From Nakamurella sp040546275 (GTDB lineage Bacteria > Actinomycetota > Actinomycetes > Mycobacteriales > Nakamurellaceae): DNA of 64,000 nt. The translations under genes and the position numbers were made by a program. This document shows positions 52,316-60,568 of this stretch, piece after piece (positions within the stretch are counted from its first letter, which is position 1; every line of letters starts with the position of its first letter). The stretch spans positions 109,970-173,969 of the forward strand of contig NZ_JBEPNO010000012.1 in the NCBI RefSeq assembly GCF_040546275.1, in the 5' to 3' direction. The notes beneath the pieces were generated by a model. The model searched no databases, had not been told where the DNA came from, and saw only the letters and a list, made by a program, of their open reading frames with translations.

Positions 52316-52773
52316 TGGCAGTCGATCACGCTGATCTCGAACCGTCGGCCCCCCCGAAGCGAGGGCTACAGGTCGAGGCCTGGATCTTCCTGGCGCTGAC
52401 CGGCTTCTTCGCCCTCGCCTCGGTGCTGTACGCGATCTTCGCGGGCGCCACAGAGCCTGTCGGCGTCGTCGCGCTCGTCCTGACGACGGGCCTCTCGCTG
52501 ATCATCGGGACCTTCCTGCTGTTCTCCTCGCGCCGTCTCGAAGCGGCCCGGCCGGAGGATCACGAAAATGCCGAGGTATCGGACGGTGCCGGTGATCTCG
52601 GCTTCTTCTCGCCGGGTTCGTACTGGCCATTCGGCATGGCACTTGCAGCGGCGTTCACCGCCGTCGCCACTGCCTTCCTCCTGGTCTGGATGATGGTCAT
52701 CACGATTGGCTTCCTGCTGGTCACGATCTGCGGCCTGCAGTTCGAGTACCACCGCCGGCCGACCTCGCACTGA
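52315..52773 (+). CDS. ctaF: Cytochrome c oxidase subunit IV, actinobacterial type
   Basis: A 152-residue protein with four helices and the family pattern QVEAWIFLALTGFFALASVLYAIF ... ETGTTLLF-like core and GFFSPGSYWPFGMALAAAFTA. It is an accessory subunit of the aa3 oxidase and bc1-aa3 supercomplex of actinobacteria. GGAGGGA precedes the ATG, which overlaps the ctaC stop (TGATG). Confidence 0.9.
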   Translation: MAVDHADLEPSAPPKRGLQVEAWIFLALTGFFALASVLYAIFAGATEPVGVVALVLTTGLSLIIGTFLLFSSRRLEAARPEDHENAEVSDGAGDLGFFSPGSYWPFGMALAAAFTAVATAFLLVWMMVITIGFLLVTICGLQFEYHRRPTSH

Positions 52774-52985
52774 CCGGCCTCACTCTTCGGGCGGCTGCAG
52801 ACCGCCTCATTGCCTCACGAGTAAGGGCTGTCGTCTCCGGATGGCAGCCCTTCCTGCTGTCCGCGAACATCGTGGACTGGGACGAACGGGGCCACCGGTA
52901 TCACCGTGGTATCACCGTGCCTCCGGAGTGCTCTGGATGCCAGGTAGCACCATCCGTGCTGCTGTCGTCCACGGAGAGGATCTAC

Positions 52986-53037
52986 CGACATGTCCGAGCA
53001 GCAACGATCAAGCGACATGTCCGAGCAGCAACGATCA
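52986..53037. repeat. 27-bp-period tandem duplication at the start of the Hcp-like pseudogene
   Basis: A 25-bp segment beginning CGACATGTCCGAGCAGC is present at 52986-53010 and again at 53013-53037, separated by AG. Both copies contain the ATG, giving two consecutive MSEQQRS peptides. Confidence 0.9.
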
Positions 53038-53517
53038 CAGCGCGCTGTCCTGAAGGTGGGGCCATCGGCCTCGGCACGGTCGGCAGTGACGCGTTCTTCC
53101 CGTCGATAGCGGCAGCGGCTCCTGGTGAGGCCGCCACGGCCGTACTCCCGGCGAACCCCACGTCCCACTACTTACTCGAGATGTCGGGCATCCCGGGTGA
53201 TTCCACCGACGTGACCTACCGCCATCAGATCGTGGTGGACGGTTGGTCCTGGGGTCTGACCAACCCGGGGACGATCGCCGCCGGCAGCGGTCGCGGCTCG
53301 GGCAAGTGGAAGCCGCTCGACTTCGTCTCCATCGCACCGTGGGGCGTGGCATCCCCGCTCACCGCACTGGCCGCCGCGACCGGCGGCACCTGGACCGCGC
53401 GGTGCTGACCGTGGTCGGGTCCGGTGGGCGGGATCGGTCTACCCGCGGAAGCCACACGGCAGCTCTGGTCCGCCGGTCGTCACCACCTTCGACTTCCGCA
53501 CCCAGAGGCAGGTCTGA
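52990..53517 (+). pseudogene. Exported Hcp-like (TssD family) tube protein, broken
   Basis: The pieces of the gene lie in three frames. From ATG 52990: a duplicated MSEQQRS and QRAVLKVG. After a missing base near 53060: AIGLGTVGSDAFFPSIAAAAPGE, which completes a Tat-like signal peptide. Then SHYLLEMSGIPGDSTD, DGWSWGLTNPGT, GRGSGKWKPLDF and PLTALAAATGG, the core of an Hcp fold. After a further shift AVLTVVGSGG, and after a deletion VYPRKPHG and VVTTFDFRTQRQV to the stop at 53515-53517. Actinobacteria carry such secreted Hcp-like proteins of unknown role. Lying between ctaF and qcrB, it is dead. Confidence 0.75.
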
Positions 53518-53555
53518 CGCTTGTGCAACGGGTGAGCGACCCGAGCAGGACATGC

Positions 53556-53590
53556 ACGAGGGCCCCATCGGAATCCGATGGGGCCCTCGT
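53556..53590. terminator. Bidirectional hairpin terminator after qcrB
   Basis: ACGAGGGCCCCATCGG and its exact complement form a 16-bp stem with an AAT loop. It separates the minus-strand qcrB stop from the plus-strand Hcp-like remnant. No T-run on either side. Confidence 0.85.
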
Positions 53591-53605
53591 GGCTACAGCT
53601 GCAAG

Positions 53606-55219
53606 CTATCTGGTCGGGCCGACTTCTATGACGCCCTGCCCGGCATGCTCGGAGTTGTCGATGATGCCGGTCTCATCGTGCGCACTCCAGGTGCCCTTGA
53701 CCGCATGGCCAGCCGAACCGAGCTGGTTCATCCGCTTGGGCACCGGAGCACCCTGATAGGCCAACGGGATGGGGTGACCATGATCGTCTACCGGGCCCAG
53801 CGGCTGATGGACCTCGATGAACTCACCGTGAGGCAGACGCTTGATGATGCCGGTCTCGATGCCGTGCTCGAGCACATCGCGGTCGGAGTGCTGCAGGCCG
53901 AGGCACAGGCGGTAGGTGACCACGTAGGCAAGGACCGGCAAGGTGATGGACCCGATCCGACCGACCCACGTCATCACGTTCAGCGAGATGTCGAACTTGA
54001 AGGCGATGATGTCGTTGGCGCCGTTGATCAGGTTGATGACGTAGAAGGCGATGAACGCGACACCCAGCGAGGTCCGGACCGGAACGTCACGAGGACGCTG
54101 CAGGATGTTGTGCATCGCGTTGTCCTTGGTGAACTTCTTCTCGATGAACGGATACGACAGGACCAGGAACAGCAGGACCGTCGCACCGCCGATGGCCGGG
54201 AAGAACACCGCCGGAACCATGTAGTGCCCGAACAGGTTTCGGATCTCCCAGGCCGGCCAGACGCGGACCATGCCGTCCAGGAAGCCCATGTAGAAGTCGG
54301 GCTGTACGCCGGCCGAGACCTGCGCCGGGTTGTACGGACCGTTCGTCCAGATGGGATTGATCTGGAACAGACCGGCCATGATCGCGATGATGCCGGTGAC
54401 GACCGCGAAGAAGCCACCGCCCTTCGCGGCGAAGGTCGGCAGGACCCGGACGCCCACCACGTTGTTCTCGGTGGCACGGGGCCCCGCGAACTGGGTGTGC
54501 TTCTGGAACCAGACGAGGGCGACGTGCACCGCGATCAGCGCCAGGATGATCCCGGGGATCAGGAGGATGTGGATGGCGTAGAAGCGGCCGATCACGATGG
54601 TCCCCGGGTAGTCGCCACCGAAGACGGCCCAGTGCATCCAGGTCCCGATGACGGGGATGGAGAGCAGGAAGGCGGAAATGGCACGAAGTCCGGTGCCGGA
54701 GAGCAGGTCGTCCGGCAGGGAGTAGCCGAGGAAGCCCTCGGCCATGCCCAGAACCAGCAGAAGCACACCGATGATCCAGTTGGCCTCGCGCGGCTTGCGG
54801 AAGGCGCCGGTGAAGAACACCCGGGCCATGTGCAGCATCATCGAGGCCAGGAAGATCAGGGCCGCCCAGTGGTGGATCTGTCGGATCAGGAGTCCGCCGC
54901 GCACCTCGAACGAGATGTCGAGCGTCGACTTGTAGGCCAGCGACATCGGGACGCCGCGAAGCTTGTCGTAGACACCGTTGTAGACGACCTCGCCCATGGA
55001 GGCGTCGAAGAACAGGGTCAGGTACACGCCGGACAGCAGCAGGATGAGGAACGAGTAGATCGCTACCTCACCGAGCATGAACGACCAGTGCGTCGGAAAG
55101 ACCTTGTTCATCGCCGTCCGCAACGGGCGGGCGCCGTGGTAGCGGACATCCGCTCCGTCCAGGGCAGCCTGCACCGGACCGTCTGTCTTCTTCTTGGTAC
55201 GCGTGGTGAGACTGCTCAT
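53606..55219 (-). CDS. qcrB: Cytochrome bc1 complex cytochrome b subunit
   Basis: A 537-residue membrane protein of the menaquinol:cytochrome c reductase. The four haem-ligand histidines are on helices containing RGGLLIRQIHHWAALIF, MLHMARVFF, GRFYAIHILLIPG and VHVALVWFQKHTQ. The Qo-site region has NPIWTNGPYNPAQVS. The C-terminal 120 residues are a soluble extension, usual in actinobacteria. ATG 55219 overlaps the qcrA stop by one base (TGATG). Last gene of ctaE-qcrC-qcrA-qcrB. Confidence 0.96.
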   Translation of the reverse strand: MSSLTTRTKKKTDGPVQAALDGADVRYHGARPLRTAMNKVFPTHWSFMLGEVAIYSFLILLLSGVYLTLFFDASMGEVVYNGVYDKLRGVPMSLAYKSTLDISFEVRGGLLIRQIHHWAALIFLASMMLHMARVFFTGAFRKPREANWIIGVLLLVLGMAEGFLGYSLPDDLLSGTGLRAISAFLLSIPVIGTWMHWAVFGGDYPGTIVIGRFYAIHILLIPGIILALIAVHVALVWFQKHTQFAGPRATENNVVGVRVLPTFAAKGGGFFAVVTGIIAIMAGLFQINPIWTNGPYNPAQVSAGVQPDFYMGFLDGMVRVWPAWEIRNLFGHYMVPAVFFPAIGGATVLLFLVLSYPFIEKKFTKDNAMHNILQRPRDVPVRTSLGVAFIAFYVINLINGANDIIAFKFDISLNVMTWVGRIGSITLPVLAYVVTYRLCLGLQHSDRDVLEHGIETGIIKRLPHGEFIEVHQPLGPVDDHGHPIPLAYQGAPVPKRMNQLGSAGHAVKGTWSAHDETGIIDNSEHAGQGVIEVGPTR

Positions 55220-56355
55220 CAGGCTTTGCTTCCCTTCGGATGGGATCCCCATTTGGTACTACCCGCGTTGGACTCCCAGAAACCTGGGCCCACGGGTTCG
55301 ATGAAATCGCTCCTGGCGACGAAGTACCCCTGGGCATCCAGCTCGATCGGCAGCTGCGGGAGCGGCCTGGTGGCGGGCCCGAAAACGGGCTTGGCGCCGT
55401 CGAAGACATCGAATTGCGACTGGTGGCAGGGGCACAGAATGCGTCCGGTCTGCTGTTCGTACAGCGAGGCCGGGCAACCGACGTGGGTACAGATCTTGGA
55501 GTACGCGTAGTAGTCCCCGTACTCGAAACCGTCCTGACCGTTGCGGATCATGACGTTGCTGTCCGAGCGCAGACGGAACAGGAGTACCGCCGAGTCGGAC
55601 GACTTCGCGCCACCGTCGACACCGGGGAACACCGTGACGATGCCGCCGGCAGAGACGTCGGCCGGCCGGACCGGTGTCCCGTCGATCTGGGTGAGCCGGA
55701 CCTTCTGGGTGGTCTTGTCCGGGAGCACGACCGGCTTCCAGAGCGTCACCCACAGGTCGGAATCGGCGCCTTTGGACCAAGGGCTCTTGATGAAGCCGCC
55801 GAGGATCGGGATGAGGGTGGCAAGGCCGAGTGCGCCACCGGCCAGCACGAGCGAGCCCTTGAGCACGCCACGACGCTTGACCATGCCCATCTTGTCGACG
55901 GTGTCGACCATCTCGGCGCCGAGCGTCTGGCGGTCGACCTCGTCGGACATCCCGACGTGACGCTGCTGGACGGCGACCTCGTGCGGCGCGATCTTCTTCG
56001 CCAGCGCGATGACGCCGATGCCGAAGAACAGAACGCTCGCACCCAGGGTGGCGCCGACCAGCGGTGTGTACAGGCCGTAGAGGGTCTGGCTGCTTCCGGA
56101 GTAAGCGGTCTGGTAGCCGGCCGGCCAGAAGACGAACAACGCCGCTGCGGCCACCCCGAAGATCGCGGTGAGCACGAACCACTTCGCCACATTGCGCTCG
56201 GCCCGACGGTCCGCCGGGGACCCCGGTACATACCGCTCGCCGTACTCGACCAGCTCGACGCCATCGAGGGCCGCACCCAGGCGGGTGAGCTCCTCCTTGG
56301 ACATCTTCTTCATCTCGTCATCCGACGGGATTTCGACGTCCTCCCCGCCACTCAT
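55219..56355 (-). CDS. qcrA: Cytochrome bc1 complex Rieske iron-sulphur subunit
   Basis: A 378-residue Rieske protein. Three membrane helices (about residues 56-78, 98-122 and 165-185) distinguish the actinobacterial form from the usual one-helix type. The C-terminal domain carries the 2Fe-2S ligands in CTHVGCPASLYE and LCPCHQSQFDVFDG (about residues 298-330). ATG 56355 overlaps the qcrC stop by four bases (ATGA), which decides the start. Confidence 0.96.
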   Translation of the reverse strand: MSGGEDVEIPSDDEMKKMSKEELTRLGAALDGVELVEYGERYVPGSPADRRAERNVAKWFVLTAIFGVAAAALFVFWPAGYQTAYSGSSQTLYGLYTPLVGATLGASVLFFGIGVIALAKKIAPHEVAVQQRHVGMSDEVDRQTLGAEMVDTVDKMGMVKRRGVLKGSLVLAGGALGLATLIPILGGFIKSPWSKGADSDLWVTLWKPVVLPDKTTQKVRLTQIDGTPVRPADVSAGGIVTVFPGVDGGAKSSDSAVLLFRLRSDSNVMIRNGQDGFEYGDYYAYSKICTHVGCPASLYEQQTGRILCPCHQSQFDVFDGAKPVFGPATRPLPQLPIELDAQGYFVARSDFIEPVGPGFWESNAGSTKWGSHPKGSKA

Positions 56356-57179
56356 GCTCTGGCCCCCATCCACAGGGTCAGGGCCACGATCGCGCCCATG
56401 CCGACCAGGAAGGCGACGAGACCTTCGGGTGCGGGACCGAAGCCGCCCAGGGCGTAGCCACCCGGGCTGACGGAGGCCTTGTTGTTCTGGACGTAGGCGA
56501 TGATCGCCTTCTTCTCGACGGGGGTGAGCTGCGCATCGGAGAACTTCGGCATGTTCTCCGGGCCGGAGAGCATGGCGGCGTAGATCTGCTCGTTCGTGGC
56601 CTGATCGAGGTTCGGGGCGTACTTCCCCTGCGAGAGTGCGCCACCCTGACCGGTGAAGTTGTGGCAGGACGCGCAGTTCAGGCGGTACAGCTCCCCGCCC
56701 TTGGACACGTCGGCAACGGCCTGCAGGTCCCCGCCGGGGACGGAGGGTCCGCCGCCGTTGGACTCGATGTAGGCGCTCAGGTAGCTGATCTGCTCGTCGT
56801 TGAACGACGGATTCTTGCGCGGGTTCTGTGCGCCGTTGGCCACGCCGGGCATACGGCCGGTCGACACCTGGAAGTAGGTGGCCGCCTGGCCGACGCCGAT
56901 CAGCGACGGGCCGCGGTTGAGCACGCCCTGGAGGTTCGCGCCATGGCAGGTGATGCAGGAGACCTGGTAGATGTCCTTGCCCTTGGCGATGTCCGCGGTG
57001 CTGGCCGTGTCGGCGGAGGCGGTCTGCGGGTTCGGCTGCAGAGCCGAGTACACGAAACCCATGGTGATCAGGGCGAACATCAAAGCCAACCCGCCGGTGA
57101 TTCGACGGACGGTCTTCGTGCGACGGCGTCCGCTGCGTCCCACCTTGCCGGCTTCGTTCTGCACCTTGCTCTTGGTCAT
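56352..57179 (-). CDS. qcrC: Cytochrome bc1 complex dihaem cytochrome c subunit
   Basis: A 275-residue protein with an N-terminal helix (about residues 27-48), two cytochrome c domains with CITCH (about residue 75) and CASCH (about 177), and a C-terminal anchor helix. It replaces soluble cytochrome c by passing electrons directly to CtaC in the bc1-aa3 supercomplex. The methionine ligands are likely in GRMPG and NMPKF. ATG 57179 follows a GAGG; GTG 57188 would add three residues. Confidence 0.96.
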   Translation of the reverse strand: MTKSKVQNEAGKVGRSGRRRTKTVRRITGGLALMFALITMGFVYSALQPNPQTASADTASTADIAKGKDIYQVSCITCHGANLQGVLNRGPSLIGVGQAATYFQVSTGRMPGVANGAQNPRKNPSFNDEQISYLSAYIESNGGGPSVPGGDLQAVADVSKGGELYRLNCASCHNFTGQGGALSQGKYAPNLDQATNEQIYAAMLSGPENMPKFSDAQLTPVEKKAIIAYVQNNKASVSPGGYALGGFGPAPEGLVAFLVGMGAIVALTLWMGARA

Positions 57180-57294
57180 GCGGGGCACCTCGTACTCGTC
57201 TCGCGTCGGTGTGTGTTGCTGGTCGATGCTCTATCTGGGTGATACGGCGGCGAACACGGGTTCGGACGCACTATCGCGACCAAGGTGACCGGGG

Positions 57295-57912
57295 TCATTG
57301 GATGAGGTAGATCGTGGCGAACAGAGCGATCCAGACCACGTCGACGAAGTGCCAGTAGTAGGAAACGACGATGGCGCTCGTCGCCTGGGCGGGGGTGAAC
57401 TTCGACAGCTTGGTCCGGCCCATCAGGATGATGAATCCGATCAACCCGCCGATGACGTGCAGGCCGTGGAAGCCGGTGGTCAAGAAGAAGACCGTGCCGT
57501 AGGCGGACGACGAGAAGGTCGTGCCCTCCTCGACGAGGTTGTGGTACTCGTTCGCCTGGCCGAGGACGAAGATCGCGCCCATCACCAGGGTTGCCAGGTA
57601 CCAGCGCCGGAGGCCGAACACGTCGCCCCGCTCAGCAGCGAACACGCCGAGCTGACAGGTGAACGACGAGGCCACCAGGATGATGGTGAACGTCAGGGCG
57701 TAGGGAACGTCGAGTGTCGTCGGCTTGGTCGGCCATTCACCGGTGGTGTTGGTGGCTTTCGCCGTGAAGTAGATGCCGAAGAGGCCGGCGAAGAACATCA
57801 GTTCGCTGGCCAGCCACACGATCGTCCCGACGCTCACCATGTTCGGCCGGTTGAGCGTATGGATCCGCGAGCTGATGGCGGGGGCCCCTGCTGGACCGGT
57901 CGCAGTCGTCAC
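57295..57912 (-). CDS. ctaE: Cytochrome c oxidase subunit III
   Basis: A 205-residue protein with five helices. It starts with the motif ITLNRPN-type SSRIHTLNRPNMVSVGTIVW and includes GFHGLHVIGGL and the end YYWHFVDVVWIALF, diagnostic for subunit III. The GTG at 57912 agrees with the mycobacterial N-terminus; a TTG at 57984 would add 24 residues of unrelated sequence. First gene of the ctaE-qcrCAB transcript. ctaD (subunit I) is not in this window. Confidence 0.93.
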   Translation of the reverse strand: MTTATGPAGAPAISSRIHTLNRPNMVSVGTIVWLASELMFFAGLFGIYFTAKATNTTGEWPTKPTTLDVPYALTFTIILVASSFTCQLGVFAAERGDVFGLRRWYLATLVMGAIFVLGQANEYHNLVEEGTTFSSSAYGTVFFLTTGFHGLHVIGGLIGFIILMGRTKLSKFTPAQATSAIVVSYYWHFVDVVWIALFATIYLIQ

Positions 57913-58017
57913 AGATGAATTATGTACCGCCCTCGCGCCAGGCGTGCCTGCGGGTCTACTCAATTTCGTAGCAATCTCGGCCAAACTTCACATCTCTGCA
58001 GGTCAGGGCCTTAAAAG

Positions 58018-58034
58018 ATCTTCGACACGTTGTA
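58018..58034. promoter_or_regulatory. Motif ATCTTCGACACGTTGTA upstream of ctaE
   Basis: Second occurrence of the motif seen before ctaC (51197-51213), with one mismatch. It lies in the 249-base divergent region between ctaE and the pseudo-receiver gene, about 110 bases upstream of ctaE. Confidence 0.45.
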
Positions 58035-58161
58035 AAAATTGGGTGTCTGCGGCGCGCCGCGCCCCGTGGACCCGGACCACCATCCGCGAGGGCTGAACCT
58101 CTAGGATCAGGCGCAGGTCGATTCCATCGCAGTTCGTCGAGGTCCGAAGGGGAAATACCTG

Positions 58162-58581
58162 ATGAGCAACCCCGTAGTCGTGGTCTACAGCCATCGACAG
58201 GACGTCCGCGAGCGGATCATGAACGCCATCGGGCGACGCCCGGCGCCCGATGTCGGCCGTATCGACTTCCTCGAATGCGCCTCGGTGGCTGACGTGCTGA
58301 TGGCCATCGACGACCAGGTTGCCGACCTCGTCATCCTCGACGGCGAGGCCCAGCCCACCGGTGGCATCGGGATCTCGCGGCAGATCCATCAGGAGGCGAA
58401 GATCATTCCGCCGATCATCCTGACTGTTCGCCGGGCAGCCGACCGCTGGCTGGCGACGTGGGCGAGGGCCGACGAGATCCTCGTCCACCCGCTGGATCCG
58501 GTGACGGCGGCCGAGACGGTCGCCTCGCTGCTGCGCCGGCTTCCGGCCAGGACCACCCCGGCCGCGGCAGGTTCGGTCTGA
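58162..58581 (+). CDS. Response-regulator-like receiver domain protein, atypical
   Basis: A 139-residue single-domain protein with the receiver-like fold: VVVVYSHRQDVRERIM, ADLVILDGEAQPTGGIG, PPIILTVRRA. A central Asp (LVILDG) is kept, but the acidic pair after strand 1 (here SHRQD) and the conserved Lys near the end (here VHPLDP) are not canonical, so phosphorylation is doubtful. No output domain or kinase gene. It is found in actinobacteria beside trpD, as here (three-base gap). Function unknown. Confidence 0.8.
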   Translation: MSNPVVVVYSHRQDVRERIMNAIGRRPAPDVGRIDFLECASVADVLMAIDDQVADLVILDGEAQPTGGIGISRQIHQEAKIIPPIILTVRRAADRWLATWARADEILVHPLDPVTAAETVASLLRRLPARTTPAAAGSV

Positions 58582-58584
58582 CCG

Positions 58585-59640
58585 GTGGGTTCTGAGCAGG
58601 TTCCGACATTCACCTGGCCGCAGGTGCTCACCTCGTTGCTGGACGGCGTCGACCTGACGTCGGTCGAGACGTCGTGGGCGATGGATCGCATCATGTCCGG
58701 TGAGGCCAGCCCGGCTCAGCTGGCCGCGTTTGCGGTCGCGTTGCGTGCCAAGGGCGAGACCGCCCAGGAGATCGCCGGCCTGGCAGATTCGATGTTGGCG
58801 CACAGCGTGCGGGTGAGTGTGCCGGGTCGCACCGTCGACATCGTCGGCACCGGCGGGGATCGCTCCAACACGGTCAACATCTCCACGATGGCCGCGGTGG
58901 TGACCGCGGCAGCGGGAGCGACCGTGGTCAAGCACGGTGGTAGGGCGGCGTCCAGCAAGTGTGGGGCGGCGGATCTGCTAGAGGGTCTCGGTGTGCCGAT
59001 CATGCTGGGTCCCGATGCGGTGGCGGCCACCGTGGCCGAGGTCGGCATCGGGTTCTGCTTCGCCCAGGTCTTCCACCCGTCGATGCGCTTTGCCGGCCCG
59101 GCCCGTCGTGAGCTGGGTATTCCTACCTTCTTCAACATCCTCGGTCCGCTGTCCAACCCGGCCCGTCCCGCTGCGTCGGCGATCGGCTGCGGGAACATTG
59201 CGATGGCCCCGGTGATCGCCGGCGTCTTCGCCGACCGGGGCGCGGACGTGCTGGTCTTCCGAGGTGATGACGGACTGGACGAGCTCACCACCACCACGAC
59301 GTCGTCGGTCTGGGTGGTCAGCGGGGGTTCGATCACCGAGGCGGTCGTCGATCCGACGAGGTTCGGCCTCGTCCGGTCCGAGCCGGGGGACCTCACCGGC
59401 GGCGACGTGGCGTTCAATTGCGCGGTCGCGAACCGGGTCTTCGAGGGCGGCGCCGGTTCGGTCCGCGATGCCGTGATGCTCAATGCCGCGGCCGCGATCG
59501 CCGCCCACGCCGGGCTCACCGGAGATCTCGACGCGGACCTCGAGGCCGGCCTGGCTCGTGCCGCTGTGGCCCTCGATTCCGGCGCCGCCGCAGCACTTCT
59601 CGCCCGCTGGGTCGAGGTCGGGAGCAAGCTCGCCGGGTAG
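58585..59640 (+). CDS. trpD: Anthranilate phosphoribosyltransferase
   Basis: Second step of tryptophan synthesis: joins anthranilate and PRPP. The 351-residue enzyme shows the PRPP-binding VDIVGTGGDRSNTVNIST (about residues 86-103), KHGGRAASSKCGAAD, RELGIPTFFNILGPLSNP and FRGDDGLDELTTT. The start is GTG 58585, three bases after the preceding gene, so the two are co-transcribed. No other trp gene is in the window. Confidence 0.96.
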   Translation: MGSEQVPTFTWPQVLTSLLDGVDLTSVETSWAMDRIMSGEASPAQLAAFAVALRAKGETAQEIAGLADSMLAHSVRVSVPGRTVDIVGTGGDRSNTVNISTMAAVVTAAAGATVVKHGGRAASSKCGAADLLEGLGVPIMLGPDAVAATVAEVGIGFCFAQVFHPSMRFAGPARRELGIPTFFNILGPLSNPARPAASAIGCGNIAMAPVIAGVFADRGADVLVFRGDDGLDELTTTTTSSVWVVSGGSITEAVVDPTRFGLVRSEPGDLTGGDVAFNCAVANRVFEGGAGSVRDAVMLNAAAAIAAHAGLTGDLDADLEAGLARAAVALDSGAAAALLARWVEVGSKLAG

Positions 59641-59723
59641 CACTCCTGGCCGGTGGCGTCGACTGGTGCTGCTTTGGGTCTGATGCTGGCTGATGTTTCC
59701 AGCTGGCTGGACCTGTTTGCCCG

Positions 59724-60005
59724 TCAGTCCTGCAATCCGATGGAGAACGCGTCCGCGGTGTCCCGCTGGGAGTAGGAGCGGAAGGCGATGTGGGTGACGG
59801 TGCGGACCACGCCCGGGATCTTCGAGATGTGGCCGGGCACCAATTCGGCGATCGCTTCGTGGTCGGCCACCGAGGTGATCGCGACCAGATCGACATCACC
59901 CGCACAGGAGTAGACCTGATCGACCCCGGCGAGATCGGCGATGGCCTGCGCGACCTCGACGATCCGGTCCGCCTCGACGTCGATCATCACGATGGCGGTC
60001 ACCAT
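59724..60005 (-). CDS. Lrp/AsnC ligand-binding (RAM) domain protein
   Basis: A 93-residue stand-alone effector domain (IVMIDVEADRIVEVAQAI, VYSCAGDVDLVAI, SKIPGVVRTVTHIAFRSYS) without the usual N-terminal HTH. It would form the octameric/decameric rings of the Lrp family and may bind an amino acid. Such short homologues are common in actinobacteria near trpD and the bc1-aa3 cluster. ATG 60005. Confidence 0.9.
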   Translation of the reverse strand: MVTAIVMIDVEADRIVEVAQAIADLAGVDQVYSCAGDVDLVAITSVADHEAIAELVPGHISKIPGVVRTVTHIAFRSYSQRDTADAFSIGLQD

Positions 60006-60045
60006 GTGCGCACCTCTTCCTGCTCGGTGTTGTGACTCCGGGGTT

Positions 60046-60105
60046 GTGGGTCTGGGTGGTGTGGGTCTGGGTGGTGCGGGTCTGGGCGGTGTGGGTCTGG
60101 GTGGT
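60046..60105. repeat. 15-bp tandem repeat, four units
   Basis: GTGGGTCTGGGTGGT at 60046-60060, 60061-60075 and 60091-60105, with a variant (GCGGGTCTGGGCGGT) at 60076-60090. The array begins 41 bases upstream of the Lrp-like gene start, in its probable promoter region. Confidence 0.9.
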
Positions 60106-60229
60106 GGGGCGATGCTAGCTGTCTGCGCGTTCCGCGGTGACGGTGCGCCTTGGGTCTGGTCCGCTCCCGTACTGACAGCTGGTCACGCGTTCGGTCCGCT
60201 TCACGTTCACCGGAGCCACAAGGACCTGA

Positions 60230-60285
60230 AACGCGATGCCCGAAACGCGATGCTGGGAACGCGATGCCTGAAACGCGATGCTGGG
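60230..60285. repeat. 14-bp tandem repeat with alternating units
   Basis: Four units share AACGCGATGC: units 1 and 3 end CCGA/CTGA, units 2 and 4 both end TGGG, so the true period may be 28 bp. A fifth, decayed unit (AAGGCGACC) follows. Confidence 0.85.
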
Positions 60286-60336
60286 AAGGCGACCTTGCCT
60301 ACCCAGGTCGTCCGGACCCGTGGATACCGCAGGTCC

Positions 60337-60360
60337 TAGTCGTTCGACTACGAACGACTA
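60337..60360. terminator. Perfect hairpin, possible terminator
   Basis: TAGTCGTTCG-ACTA-CGAACGACTA: a 10-bp stem with a 4-base loop, no T-run. It lies between the two minus-strand genes Lrp-like and DEDD exonuclease and could end transcription of the latter. Confidence 0.5.
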
Positions 60361-60568
60361 CCACCTTCGCTATCGACCGCAGCGACATCGGGACCGACCG
60401 CACGCGACTAGTCGGCCGTCCCCGACCACCCCGGCGTCGGCGACCAGGCCCGTTGCGGCCATCTCAGCGCCTCGCCGTCCAGCGGACCGACCTTCTGAGC
60501 CGACATGCGGCCATGCCCACGCCACGCGCAACGCGGGGCCGTCAGTGGCACATCCAGATTGACTGCTG

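Larger units (their letters stand above)
60006..60568. other. Intergenic region with two tandem arrays and a hairpin
   Basis: No gene is supported. It contains the arrays at 60046-60105 and 60230-60285 and a perfect hairpin at 60337-60360. Small open frames here are by-products of the repeats. Confidence 0.6.

Noticed and set aside
52990..53517. Type VI secretion system locus
   Set aside because: Only a single, broken Hcp-like gene is present; none of the sheath, baseplate or ClpV genes are seen.
53243..55510. 755-codon plus-strand open frame over qcrB and the Hcp-like remnant
   Set aside because: Antisense to a certain gene, no domain, and its N-terminal part is an out-of-frame reading of the Hcp-like pseudogene.
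60046..60285. CRISPR array
   Set aside because: Tandem units of 14-15 bp without spacers.
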